64,000 nt of DNA from Cellulomonas sp. URHE0023 (lineage in GTDB: Bacteria > Actinomycetota > Actinomycetes > Actinomycetales > Cellulomonadaceae), in assembly GCF_000688475.1 (NCBI RefSeq), contig NZ_JIAN01000006.1, forward strand, positions 496,001-560,000, written 5' to 3'. Made by a program: the position numbers and the translations under genes. Under the pieces are notes generated by a model, which saw only the letters and a program-made list of their open reading frames with translations, had not been told where the DNA came from and did no database searches. Position 1 is the first letter of the stretch, and the number at the start of each line of letters is the position of its first letter. Positions 55,967 through 64,000 of this stretch are shown here, piece by piece.

Positions 55967-56617
55967 GTGCGTTCAACGGCCCTCTCATCGGGTGTGTCCG
56001 TGCACGCACTGTCCCCGAGCAGTCCCGCGAGGCTGCCGATCGCGCGTCAGCCGATCTGGACGTCGGACGGCCGGCTCTTCGGGAACGAGTTCCTCTACCG
56101 GTCCGCGAACGGCTTGCCGGCGCAGGTCGACCGATGGCGCTCCGACCGTCAGGACGTCGCGACCGCATCCGTCCTGGACGTCCTCTTCGGTGACGGTCCG
56201 CCCGGCGACCACCACCCCGCGTTCGTCAACGTGACCCGCTCGTTCGTCGTCGACGACCGCCCGCTTCCTGCTCATGCGGGCCGCCTGGTCCTCGAGATCG
56301 TCGAGTCCGTCGCAGCCGACGACGACGTTCTCGAGGGACTGGGCCGGCTCCGAGCGCTCGGCTACAAGATCGCGATCGACGACTTCGCGGCAGAGCCCAA
56401 CCAGGTCGCGATGCTCCCGTACGCCGACTACGTGAAGATCGACGTCCGCGACGTCGCCCGAGCCGGCCCGCAGATCGTGCAGCTCGCGCGCCGCCACGGA
56501 GCACTGCTCGTCGCAGAGCGGGTCTGGAACGACACGCTCGTGCAGGAGTGCCTCGCGCTCGGGTTCGAGCTGCTGCAGGGGGACGTCCTCGGGCCCGCCA
56601 TCACGCTGACGGACTGA
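55967..56617 (+). CDS. EAL-domain protein, second of a tandem pair
   Basis: Up to 216 residues (GTG 55967; GTGs at 55994 and 56000 are equally possible starts since no ribosome site is visible). The EAL fold is better kept than in its neighbour: IARQPIWTSDGRLFGNEFLYR with Glu, FVNVTRSF with Asn, LVLEIVES, AIDDFAAEPNQ with both Asp, YADYVKIDVRD and LLVAERV, LLQGDVLG. It resembles the stand-alone EAL group (YuxH/CdgJ-like) that often regulates motility without enzyme activity. It is followed by convergent holA. Confidence 0.82.
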   Translation: MRSTALSSGVSVHALSPSSPARLPIARQPIWTSDGRLFGNEFLYRSANGLPAQVDRWRSDRQDVATASVLDVLFGDGPPGDHHPAFVNVTRSFVVDDRPLPAHAGRLVLEIVESVAADDDVLEGLGRLRALGYKIAIDDFAAEPNQVAMLPYADYVKIDVRDVARAGPQIVQLARRHGALLVAERVWNDTLVQECLALGFELLQGDVLGPAITLTD

Positions 56618-56621
56618 CGGG

Positions 56622-57647
56622 TCAGCTCCCGACGGACGCCGCCACACGCAGCACGGCCCGTTCGACGGCGAACTGGGGGTCGCGGCCCTCGCCCTTGACC
56701 TCCGCGTCCGCCTGCGCGACAGCCGAGATCGCACCTGCGAGTCCCTCGGGGGTCCATCGCCGAAGGTCAGCCACGGCACGGTCCGTCTGCCACGGGGCGA
56801 GCCCGAGATCCCGGACAGCACCCGCACCACGACCGCGCACCGCAGCGACCTTGGCGAGCACCCGGAGCTTGGCTGCGAGCGCTGCGACGATGGGCACAGG
56901 ATCGACGCCCGTCGCCAGGGCGTGGCGCAGCAGCGCGACCGCCTGCCCCGCGTTTCCTGCGACGGCGGCGTCTGCCACCCGAAAGCCCGTGGCTTCGATC
57001 CGCCCGCCGTAGTAGCGCTCGACCACGTCGGCGCCGATCAGCCCCGACGTGTCTGCCACCAGCTGTCCGCACGCGGCCGCGAGCTCGCGAAGGTCGCTGC
57101 CCACCGCGTCGACGAGCGCGCGCACGGCCGCAGCGTCGGCGCGACGCCCCGCCCGCCGGAGCTCGGCGGTGACGAACGCGCTCTTGTCCGAGTCCGACTT
57201 GATGACGTCGCACGCGACCGTGGGCACACCGGTCGAGCGCAGCAGGTCCAGGAGCTTCTTGCCGCGAACTCCACCCCCGTGCCGCAGCACGAGCACGACG
57301 CCCGGCGGTGGTGCGGTGACGAAGACGGTGACATCCGACAAGAGCTCGTCGGGGCCCTTCTCGAGCGCGTCGACGACCACGACCTTGTCCTCGGCGAACA
57401 GCGACGGGCTCGCGACGACGCCGAGCGTCCCGACCACGTAGTCGGCACCGTCGAGCCGGGTCACCTCGACGCCCGGGTCTGCGGCCCTCGCCAGGGCGAC
57501 CACCCGCTCCACCGCGCGGTCGGCGAGCAGGCCCTCGGCACCGCTCACGAGCAGTACGGGTGCGAGCTCGACGGCGTCCCAGGAGACACCTGCCGTCTTG
57601 GGTGCTGGGCCCTTTCTGGGGGACCGAGTTGCAGGAGGCACGCGCAC
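56622..57647 (-). CDS. holA: DNA polymerase III delta subunit
   Basis: A 341-residue clamp-loader subunit that opens the beta clamp. The N-terminal AAA-like domain (VLLVSGAEGLLADRAVERVV), VVVVDALEKGPDELL and the C-terminal collar domain are recognisable. Intact Walker motifs are not expected in delta. GTG 57647 starts 13 bases after comEC. The order holA-comEC-comEA is conserved in actinobacteria. Confidence 0.93.
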   Translation of the reverse strand: MRVPPATRSPRKGPAPKTAGVSWDAVELAPVLLVSGAEGLLADRAVERVVALARAADPGVEVTRLDGADYVVGTLGVVASPSLFAEDKVVVVDALEKGPDELLSDVTVFVTAPPPGVVLVLRHGGGVRGKKLLDLLRSTGVPTVACDVIKSDSDKSAFVTAELRRAGRRADAAAVRALVDAVGSDLRELAAACGQLVADTSGLIGADVVERYYGGRIEATGFRVADAAVAGNAGQAVALLRHALATGVDPVPIVAALAAKLRVLAKVAAVRGRGAGAVRDLGLAPWQTDRAVADLRRWTPEGLAGAISAVAQADAEVKGEGRDPQFAVERAVLRVAASVGS

Positions 57648-57660
57648 AGCCTGCCAGACC

Positions 57661-59259
57661 TCACCGACGCCGGCGGGCGAGGAGCAGCCGTGCGGTGCAC
57701 ATGCTCGCGCCGGCGGCCAGCGCGATACCCGCTGGACCGGGGTGCCACGTCACCTGCGCCCCAGGGGCTGCCGCCACGAGCCGCGCGACCGCTCCGATCC
57801 ACCAGCACGCCGCACCCGCACCGAGCGCGAGCAGCTGGGCACCCCACGGGCACCACGACGCGAGGCCCGCTGCGGCGAGCCCGAGCACGGTCGCCGGCGC
57901 GACGGCAGGTGCGACGAGCAGGTTGGCCGGGATCGAGTAGAGCGCAACGTTCGGCGTCACGAGCAGGATCGCCGGCGCGCACACGAGCTGGGCGGCGACC
58001 GGCATGGCGACAGCCTGAGCGACCGTCCGTCCGCACCGCTGCGACCAGCGCTGCGCGAACGGGCCTCCCAGGAGCACCAGGCCACCGGTCGCCAGGACGG
58101 ACAGCAGGAAGCCGAGCTCGCCGGCCAACCAGGGGTCCAGCACCAGCAGGACGACGACCGCAGCGCACAGTGCCGGTGGTGCGCGGTGCGGCCGGCCGAC
58201 GAGCAGCCCGAGCGCGGCGACGAGCCCCATCGCGGCCGCACGCACGACGCTCGGCGACGGGTGGACGAGCAGCACCATGGCGGCCATCGCCGCCACGACG
58301 AGCGCGGCGCGCACGCCGCGCGGGAGTCGCACAGCGGTCGCGAGGGTGAGGACGAGCAGTGCCACGAGCGAGAAGTGCGCACCCGAGACGGCGGTGACGT
58401 GCGTCAGGCCCGCGACCCGCATGTCTGCCGCGAGGTCGCTGGTCACCCCGCTCGTGTCGCCGACAGTCACTCCCGGCAGCAGGGCACGGGCGTCACCCGG
58501 CAACGGGGCCGCGAGCCCCGCGACGTCCTCGCGGACGTTCGTCGCGAGCGCATCCCACCGCGGTGCCTCGGCGACGACCTCCGGATCCGAGCTGGTGAGC
58601 AGAACCGCGACGACCCGGTCCCCGGGTGCGCCCTCCTGCACCCGCCCGACGACCCGGACGCGCGCACCGTACGGTGCTTCTGCCAGCGCAGGAGGTCCGA
58701 TGACGAGGACCTGGCCGACGGCGTCCGAGGCCCGTCCCCCGCCGGAGGCCGTGTCGACCGCGATCGTGCACCGGGCTCGCGCCGGTGCCCCCGGCCACGC
58801 GGGCGGCAGGAGCGCAGACTCGCGGACCCGACCGGTGAACGTGCCGACGGACCCCGCCGCCGCGATCTGAGGCAGCACGCCGTGGGAGCGAGCAGCCAGC
58901 TGGGTGGCCCCGGTACCGAGCACCGCCCCGACCGTCAGCAGCGTGAGCGCACACGTCGCAGCCAGAGCGTGCCGCAGGTCCCGGTGCCTCTGAGCGGGGC
59001 CGGTTCCTGGCTTCCGTGGGGCCCGGTGCACGTCCCGGTCCCCGGCGGTCAGCCTGCGGACGAGCGCACCCACGATCACGACGATCACGCAGGTTCCTGA
59101 GCCGACGGCGGCGACCACGGGCTCTGCGCGCACGACCTGGAGCGCGGCGAGCCAGGCGCCGGCGGCGGGTGCGACGAGGCGGAGGTCGACCGTGACGGGC
59201 GGGTCGTGGTCGTCGCTCTCATCAGCCGCAGGATCGAGGTGGAGCACCTCAGTCGTCAC
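57661..59259 (-). CDS. comEC: ComEC/Rec2-like competence membrane protein, without metallo-beta-lactamase domain
   Basis: A 532-residue multi-pass protein with an N-terminal helix pair, a soluble OB-like DUF4131 region and the Competence domain (GLTHVTAVSGAHFSLVALLV, PSPSVVRAAAMGLVA, WLAGELGFLLSVLATGG). It would form the DNA-translocation channel. It ends after the membrane domain; the C-terminal metallo-beta-lactamase-like nuclease domain of Firmicute ComEC is absent, as in several actinobacteria. GTG 59259 overlaps the comEA stop (GTGA). Confidence 0.92.
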   Translation of the reverse strand: MTTEVLHLDPAADESDDHDPPVTVDLRLVAPAAGAWLAALQVVRAEPVVAAVGSGTCVIVVIVGALVRRLTAGDRDVHRAPRKPGTGPAQRHRDLRHALAATCALTLLTVGAVLGTGATQLAARSHGVLPQIAAAGSVGTFTGRVRESALLPPAWPGAPARARCTIAVDTASGGGRASDAVGQVLVIGPPALAEAPYGARVRVVGRVQEGAPGDRVVAVLLTSSDPEVVAEAPRWDALATNVREDVAGLAAPLPGDARALLPGVTVGDTSGVTSDLAADMRVAGLTHVTAVSGAHFSLVALLVLTLATAVRLPRGVRAALVVAAMAAMVLLVHPSPSVVRAAAMGLVAALGLLVGRPHRAPPALCAAVVVLLVLDPWLAGELGFLLSVLATGGLVLLGGPFAQRWSQRCGRTVAQAVAMPVAAQLVCAPAILLVTPNVALYSIPANLLVAPAVAPATVLGLAAAGLASWCPWGAQLLALGAGAACWWIGAVARLVAAAPGAQVTWHPGPAGIALAAGASMCTARLLLARRRR

Positions 59260-60335
59260 ACTCGGACCAGGTCGCGCAGGCGGTCCAACAACGTCGGTCC
59301 GATACCGCTCACGTCGCCCAGATCGTCGACCGACGCGTACGGCCCGTCGTCGCGGTGCGCCACGATCCGCTGGGCGAGCACCGGTCCGATCCCCGGAAGC
59401 GCGTCGAGCGCGGCCTCGTCGGCGGTGTTCAGGTCGACGCGGTCGTCCGACGGTTCCGCGGGCACTCCCCCGACCACGGCATCCTGCCCCTGCTGGGGCA
59501 CCACGATCTGCTCGCCGTCGACCAGGACCCGGGCCATGTTGAGCGTGCTGACCTGCGCGTCAGGCGTAGGGCCGCCCGCGGCAGCGACCGCGTCCACCAC
59601 CCGAGAACCGGCGGGAAGTCGCACGACGCCTGGCGCGGCCACCGCACCGACCACGTCGACGACGACGAGCGTCTGCTCGCCCGTCGCCGTCGCCGCCGCC
59701 GTTGCTGTCGGCGTGCCGTCCGGTGCCGGCACCGGTAGTACGACCGGCGGCCCCGGTGCCGCCGAAGCCGCCCGCAGCGCGACGCCCCCTGCGAGCAGCA
59801 GCACGGCCGCTCCCGCGACACCGACCAGCCGCCACGACAGCGCCCAGCGCATCCGACGTCGAGGATGCCTGGTGTGCGGCGCACCGTGGGAGGCGCTGTA
59901 GCCGTCTGCGGCGACGCGCAACGCGGCCATGGACCGTGGCTCGGGGGCCGCGGCTCCCGTGCCGGCGAGACCTGGCAGAGGCGGCCAGATGCCCCCACCG
60001 GCTGACCTTCCGGGAGTGCGCTCCGCCGGGTGTCCGATGTGCGGGTTGAGTGCCACCGGTGCAACCGGCACCAGGGTCTCCGGTGGTGCGGTGGGCGGGG
60101 GCGATGCGTTCCCCGCGGCTGGTGGCACCAGCGCGGGGGGCGGGGGTGGCGCGTTCCGCGCGGCTGGTGGCACCGACGGTGGACCGAGTTCGGGGACCGG
60201 CCCCGACGTGGTTCCGGGCGCCGCGCGGCCGTCGAGGACAGGAACCCACCCGGGCCGGGTAGCCCCGACGTGCCGCGAGGTGAGCGTGTCGAGTCGCCGC
60301 TGGACCGTCCGGGTCAGGTCGCGGTCTCGAGGCAC
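59256..60335 (-). CDS. comEA: ComEA-like DNA-binding membrane protein
   Basis: A 359-residue protein: cytoplasmic N-terminus with a Pro/Ala-rich disordered stretch (about 40-140), a membrane helix (about 160-180), a SLBB domain (VVDVVGAVAAPGVVRLPAGS) and a C-terminal helix-hairpin-helix pair (VDLNTADEAALDALPGIGPV LAQRI) that binds double-stranded DNA outside. GTG 60335 is supported by TACGGT six bases upstream (leaderless); the longer frame is not conserved. Forms the competence pair with comEC. Confidence 0.93.
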   Translation of the reverse strand: MPRDRDLTRTVQRRLDTLTSRHVGATRPGWVPVLDGRAAPGTTSGPVPELGPPSVPPAARNAPPPPPALVPPAAGNASPPPTAPPETLVPVAPVALNPHIGHPAERTPGRSAGGGIWPPLPGLAGTGAAAPEPRSMAALRVAADGYSASHGAPHTRHPRRRMRWALSWRLVGVAGAAVLLLAGGVALRAASAAPGPPVVLPVPAPDGTPTATAAATATGEQTLVVVDVVGAVAAPGVVRLPAGSRVVDAVAAAGGPTPDAQVSTLNMARVLVDGEQIVVPQQGQDAVVGGVPAEPSDDRVDLNTADEAALDALPGIGPVLAQRIVAHRDDGPYASVDDLGDVSGIGPTLLDRLRDLVRV

Positions 60336-60341
60336 CCTGTG

Positions 60342-60347
60342 ACCGTA
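60342..60347 (-). promoter_or_regulatory. -10 box of leaderless promoter for comEA-comEC-holA
   Basis: TACGGT, six bases, then GTG 60335; identical box and spacing to the leuA leader promoter. Confidence 0.55.
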
Positions 60348-60457
60348 GGAGGCTGCTGGTCGGCAGGGGGCCGCCTGCACGCACCGCACGCTGTGCAGGG
60401 TGCTGTGGTCGGCTCGACCGGCGGCGCACCTACGTCACGCGACGGCTTGCGCCGGAC

Positions 60458-61414
60458 TCACGCGTCGGCGACGACGATCCCGAGCACCCCCGGACCCGCG
60501 TGCGCGGCGAGCACCGCGCTGGACTCGCTGACGACGACCTCCACGAGCCGGTCACCGAGGGCTGCGACGAGCTCGTTCGCGAGGGTCTGCGCAACCTCCG
60601 GCTGGCCGAGGTGGTGCACGGCGACGCGAGCCGAGGACCGAGCCGACACATCAGCCAGCGCGAGCGCGACGAGGCGGTCGCGTCCGGCCCGCCGAGTACG
60701 AACCCTCTCGAGCAGCGCCACGCCACCGTCGGACAGCGTGAGGATCGGCCGCAGGCCGAGCACGGTGCCCAGCGCTGCAGCCGGAGCGCTGAGCCGGCCA
60801 CCGCGGCGCAGGTGCTCGAGCGAGTCGACCAGGAACCACACGCGCGCCGACTCGGCGGTGCGTCGGGCGCACGACGCGACGTCGTCCGCGGTCGGCCGGA
60901 CGGGCTCGACCCGCTGCCGGTCGTGCCACCACGAACGCGCACCGGCCAGCAGACCCGTCGGTGCTGCGTGCGGTGGCAACGGTGTCGCCGCGAGCCTGGC
61001 GGCGCCGACCACCGCGAAACCGAGCGCCATGCCGACCGCTCGCGAGTCCACGACGTGCACCGGGACGGGCGAGGACCCCGCAGCGAGCTGCGCCGCGCGC
61101 ACGGTGCCCGAGAGCTCGCCGGAGAGGTGCACCGAGACGATCTCCCGCGCGCCCGCCGCGGCAGCACGCTGGTAGGCGGCAGCGAACGCCGCGGGGGGCG
61201 GCTGCGAGGTGGTGACCTTGCGCGAACCGTGCGTGAGCGCCGTGAGCAGCCCGGACGAGAGCAGGTCGACACCCTCGACGTGCTCCACACCGTCCACGAC
61301 CACGCCGAGCGGTACCACCCCGATCCCCCAGCGCTCGGCGACCCCTTCGGGCAGCGATGCGGTCGAGTCGGTGACGACGGCGACGGACGCGACGGGCTGC
61401 GGTCGGCGGCTCAG
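60458..61414 (-). CDS. DegV-family fatty-acid-binding protein, probable CTG start
   Basis: About 318 residues. DegV proteins bind a fatty acid and feed it to fatty-acid kinase in several bacteria. The fold includes [20 protein letters not shown] at the N-terminus, [51 protein letters not shown] and [20 protein letters not shown]. The first ATG/GTG/TTG in frame is GTG 61318, which would delete the first 32 conserved residues including the TDS motif. CTG 61414 overlaps the leuS stop as CTGA, like the ATGA and GTGA couplings elsewhere here, so a CTG start is inferred. Confidence 0.85.
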   Translation of the reverse strand: MSRRPQPVASVAVVTDSTASLPEGVAERWGIGVVPLGVVVDGVEHVEGVDLLSSGLLTALTHGSRKVTTSQPPPAAFAAAYQRAAAAGAREIVSVHLSGELSGTVRAAQLAAGSSPVPVHVVDSRAVGMALGFAVVGAARLAATPLPPHAAPTGLLAGARSWWHDRQRVEPVRPTADDVASCARRTAESARVWFLVDSLEHLRRGGRLSAPAAALGTVLGLRPILTLSDGGVALLERVRTRRAGRDRLVALALADVSARSSARVAVHHLGQPEVAQTLANELVAALGDRLVEVVVSESSAVLAAHAGPGVLGIVVADA

Positions 61415-64000
61415 ACCGGCACCACGTTGACGAGCTTGGGCGCCCGGACGATGACCGTGCGGATGTCACGACCGTCGAGGGCCCGCTGCACGCCTGCGTC
61501 GGCGAGCGCGAGAGCGCGGAGGTCGTCGTCGGAGGAGTCGACCGGAACCTCGAGGCGACCCCGGACCTTGCCCTGCACCTGCAGGATGCAGGTGACCGTC
61601 TCCTCGACGAGGTAGGCCGGGTCGGCCACCGGGAACGGCGCGTACGCGAGCGACGCATCGTGCCCGAGGCGCTGCCAGAGCTCCTCGGCGACGTGCGGCG
61701 CCACCGGTGCGGTCATGAGGACGAGCGCCTCGACGGCGGACCGGGGTGTCGTCGGCAAGGTGGTGAGGTGGTTGTTCAGCACGATGAGCTTCGCGATCGC
61801 GGTGTTGACCCGCATGGCCGCGAAGTCCGCCGTGGCGTCGGTGATCGTCCGGTGCAGCAACCGCAGCGTCTCGTCGGACGGCGCCTCGTCGGTCACGACG
61901 ACGGCGCCCGTGCCCTCGTCGACGACGTTGCGCCACAGGCGCTGCAGGAACCGCTGGGCCCCGACGACCGCACGCGTCTCCCACGGACGCGACAGGTCGA
62001 GCGGACCCATCGACATCTCGTAGACGCGCAGGGTGTCGGCGCCGTACTCGGCATACATGTCGTCGGGCGTCACCATGTTCTTCAGCGACTTGCCCATCTT
62101 CCCGTACTCACGGTTGACGGGTTCGCCGCGCCAGACGAAGCCGTCAGGCGTCTCCTCGACCTCGTCGGCCGGCACGTGGACCCCGCGGGCATCGGTGTAG
62201 GCGTACGCCTGGATGTAGCCCTGGTTGAAGAGCTTGTGGAACGGCTCGCCGCTCGCGACGTGCCCGAGGTCGTGCAGGACCTTGTGCCAGAACCGGGCGT
62301 ACAGCAGGTGGAGGACGGCGTGCTCGACACCACCGACGTAGAGGTCCACGCCGCCGATCGACCCGGGCTCCTGCTCCCCGTGGCCAGGTCCCATCCAGTA
62401 CTGCTCGAGCGCCGGGTCGACGAGCGTGACGTCACTCGTCGGATCCAGGTAGCGCAGGTAGTACCAGCAGGAGCCGGCCCAGTTGGGCATGGTGTTGGTG
62501 TCGCGACGGTAGACCTTGGGCCCGTCGCCCAGGTCCAGCGTGACGTTGACCCAGTCGTCGTTCCGGCCCAGCGGCGGCTCGGGGGTGGAGTGCGCGTCGT
62601 CGGCGTCGAACGTGCGTGGCGCGTAGTCCGGCACGTCCGGCAGGTTGACGGGCAGCGCCGCCTCGGGGATGGCCAGCGGCAGGTCGTGCTCGTCGTAGAC
62701 GATCGGGAACGGCTCACCCCAGTAGCGCTGACGGCTGAACAGCCAGTCGCGCAGGCGGTAGGTGATCGTGCCCTCGCCGACGCCGCGTGCGGCCAGCCAC
62801 TCGGTGATCGCGGCCTTCGCCTCGGGCACCGACAGTCCGTCGAGCGTGATCTCCTCGTTCGACGAGTTGATCGTCCGGCCGTCGCCCGTGCGCGCGCCGG
62901 GAGGCGTGTCCGACGGTGCGTCGACCGTGTACACGACGGGGAGGTCGAACGCTTCGGCGAACGCGAAGTCGCGCACGTCGCCGCCGGGGACCGCCATGAT
63001 CGCGCCCGTGCCGTAGCCCATGAGGACGTAGTCGGCCGTGAAGACGGGCAGGAGCTCACCGTTCACCGGGTTGGTGGCCAGGTGGCCCGTGAACACGCCG
63101 GTCTTCTTGCCGGCATCGGCCTGCCGCTCGATCGCGGTCTTCGACGCGGCCTCCGCGCGGTAGGCCGCCACCGCATCCACAGGGCTACGGTGGCCACCGG
63201 TCCAGACGTCCTTGGTGCCGTCGGGCCACGACGCCGGGACCTCGTCCAGCAGCGGGTGCTCCGGGGAGACGACGACGAAGGTCGCGCCGAACAGCGTGTC
63301 GGGCCGCGTGGTGAACACCTCGACCTGCTCGCCGCCCTGCACCGCGAACCGCACGCGCGCACCCGAGGAGCGACCGATCCAGTTGCGCTGCATCGCCTTG
63401 ACCTTGTCCGGCCAGTCGATGTGCTCGAGGTCGTCCACGAGGCGGTCGGCGTAGGACGTGATCCGCATGTTCCACTGCCGCAGGCTGCGCTGGAACACCG
63501 GGAAGTTGCCGCGCTCGGAGCGCCCGTCGGAGGTGACCTCCTCGTTGGCCAGCACCGTGCCGAGGCCGGGACACCAGTTCACGGGGGTCTCGGAGACGTA
63601 GGCCAGGCGGTGCGTGTCCAGGACGCGCCGGCGTTCGACGGCATCCAGGCCGGCCCACTCGGTCCCGCGTGCGCCGGAGTCGTACTCGGCGACGAGCTCG
63701 GCGATCGGACGGGCGCGGCCGGTGCCACCGTCGGGCCGCGGTGCCGTCTCGTCGTACCAGGAGTCGAAGATCTGCAGGAAGATCCACTGGGTCCAGCGCA
63801 CGTAGCCGGGGTCGATGGTGGCGAACGAGCGACGTGAGTCGTGCGCGAGCCCCAGCCGCCGGAGCTGTCGCTGCATGATGACGATGTTCGCCTCGGTGGT
63901 GGTGCGCGGGTGCTGGCCCGTCTGCACCGCGTACTGCTCGGCCGGCAGACCGAACGCGTCGAACGCGAGCGCGTGCAGCACGTTGTCACCCTGCATGCGC
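61411..64000 (-). CDS. leuS: leucyl-tRNA synthetase, N-terminus beyond the window
   Basis: The C-terminal 863 residues of a class I synthetase that charges tRNA-Leu. Visible are the post-HIGH region ([21 protein letters not shown]), the CP1 editing domain ([33 protein letters not shown] with the editing Asp), the zinc-less actinobacterial form, the KMSKS loop as KMGKS, the anticodon helical domain and the C-terminal extension ([20 protein letters not shown]). The HIGH motif is off the right edge. Its stop overlaps the degV start. Confidence 0.97.
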   Translation of the reverse strand, partial: RMQGDNVLHALAFDAFGLPAEQYAVQTGQHPRTTTEANIVIMQRQLRRLGLAHDSRRSFATIDPGYVRWTQWIFLQIFDSWYDETAPRPDGGTGRARPIAELVAEYDSGARGTEWAGLDAVERRRVLDTHRLAYVSETPVNWCPGLGTVLANEEVTSDGRSERGNFPVFQRSLRQWNMRITSYADRLVDDLEHIDWPDKVKAMQRNWIGRSSGARVRFAVQGGEQVEVFTTRPDTLFGATFVVVSPEHPLLDEVPASWPDGTKDVWTGGHRSPVDAVAAYRAEAASKTAIERQADAGKKTGVFTGHLATNPVNGELLPVFTADYVLMGYGTGAIMAVPGGDVRDFAFAEAFDLPVVYTVDAPSDTPPGARTGDGRTINSSNEEITLDGLSVPEAKAAITEWLAARGVGEGTITYRLRDWLFSRQRYWGEPFPIVYDEHDLPLAIPEAALPVNLPDVPDYAPRTFDADDAHSTPEPPLGRNDDWVNVTLDLGDGPKVYRRDTNTMPNWAGSCWYYLRYLDPTSDVTLVDPALEQYWMGPGHGEQEPGSIGGVDLYVGGVEHAVLHLLYARFWHKVLHDLGHVASGEPFHKLFNQGYIQAYAYTDARGVHVPADEVEETPDGFVWRGEPVNREYGKMGKSLKNMVTPDDMYAEYGADTLRVYEMSMGPLDLSRPWETRAVVGAQRFLQRLWRNVVDEGTGAVVVTDEAPSDETLRLLHRTITDATADFAAMRVNTAIAKLIVLNNHLTTLPTTPRSAVEALVLMTAPVAPHVAEELWQRLGHDASLAYAPFPVADPAYLVEETVTCILQVQGKVRGRLEVPVDSSDDDLRALALADAGVQRALDGRDIRTVIVRAPKLVNVVPV

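Noticed and set aside
62040..62110. KMGKS in place of KMSKS in LeuS as an inactivating change
   Set aside because: The catalytic lysines are kept and Gly at this position is tolerated in synthetases.

Overview
The window is very G+C-rich chromosomal DNA, densely coding, with frequent ATGA/GTGA stop-start overlaps and many leaderless promoters (a TANNNT box 6-8 bases before an ATG or GTG). Gene content and order (hrcA-dnaJ-rsmE-phoH-ybeY-CBS-era, recO-uppS, glyS, lepA-hemW, rpsT, holA-comEC-comEA-degV-leuS, plus a mycothiol-enzyme-like protein) point to an actinobacterium of the order Micrococcales, most like Cellulomonas. I see no insertion sequence, prophage, CRISPR array, tRNA or rRNA, and no gene-free stretch longer than about 250 bases.

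Left part (1-17 kb): a truncated secreted alpha-amylase and a divergent PfkB sugar kinase share a control region with TTGCAG direct repeats. Next come a tRNA dihydrouridine synthase, an operon of an ABC exporter with a two-component system, glycyl-tRNA synthetase, a divergent zinc-uptake operon (znuA-znuC-znuB plus a small membrane protein) with a Zur-like control region, uppS, recO, small enzymes, and leuA. leuA is preceded by a 15-codon leucine-rich leader peptide, itself apparently leaderless, and an 11-bp hairpin: a leucine attenuator.

Centre (17-34 kb): one minus-strand block of nine genes: PP2C phosphatase, FHA protein, transmembrane Ser/Thr kinase, a 2014-residue Ig-like/FN3 surface protein, MoxR ATPase, DUF58 protein, a membrane transglutaminase-like protein lacking the catalytic Cys and His, an RDD-FHA protein and a membrane-anchored PQQ propeller. 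It resembles the PFNA cluster (protein kinase, FN3, AAA-ATPase, DUF58, transglutaminase) described in bifidobacteria, with extra FHA and phosphatase modules. The kinase linker carries a duplicated EDDATR-RSI motif that could be the FHA docking site. I infer a phospho-relay controlling assembly or exposure of the giant surface protein.

34-48 kb: housekeeping operon from hrcA (with a CIRCE operator) through dnaJ, rsmE, phoH, ybeY, a CBS-domain membrane protein and era, then DUF3097, a proline-rich membrane protein, hemW and lepA. 48-52 kb: an operon of circularly permuted ATP-grasp ligase, alpha-E protein and an intact transglutaminase, a probable peptide-modifying system. 52-57 kb: a lone MazF/PemK-like protein, rpsT, then a candidate peptide-signalling pair (a 48-codon secreted peptide gene too short for ordinary gene calling, next to a 440-residue HTH-TPR regulator), followed by two tandem EAL-family proteins, one lacking its catalytic residues. 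Right end (57-64 kb): holA, comEC, comEA, degV (whose conserved N-terminus can only be reached from a CTG start overlapping the leuS stop) and leuS, which runs off the edge.
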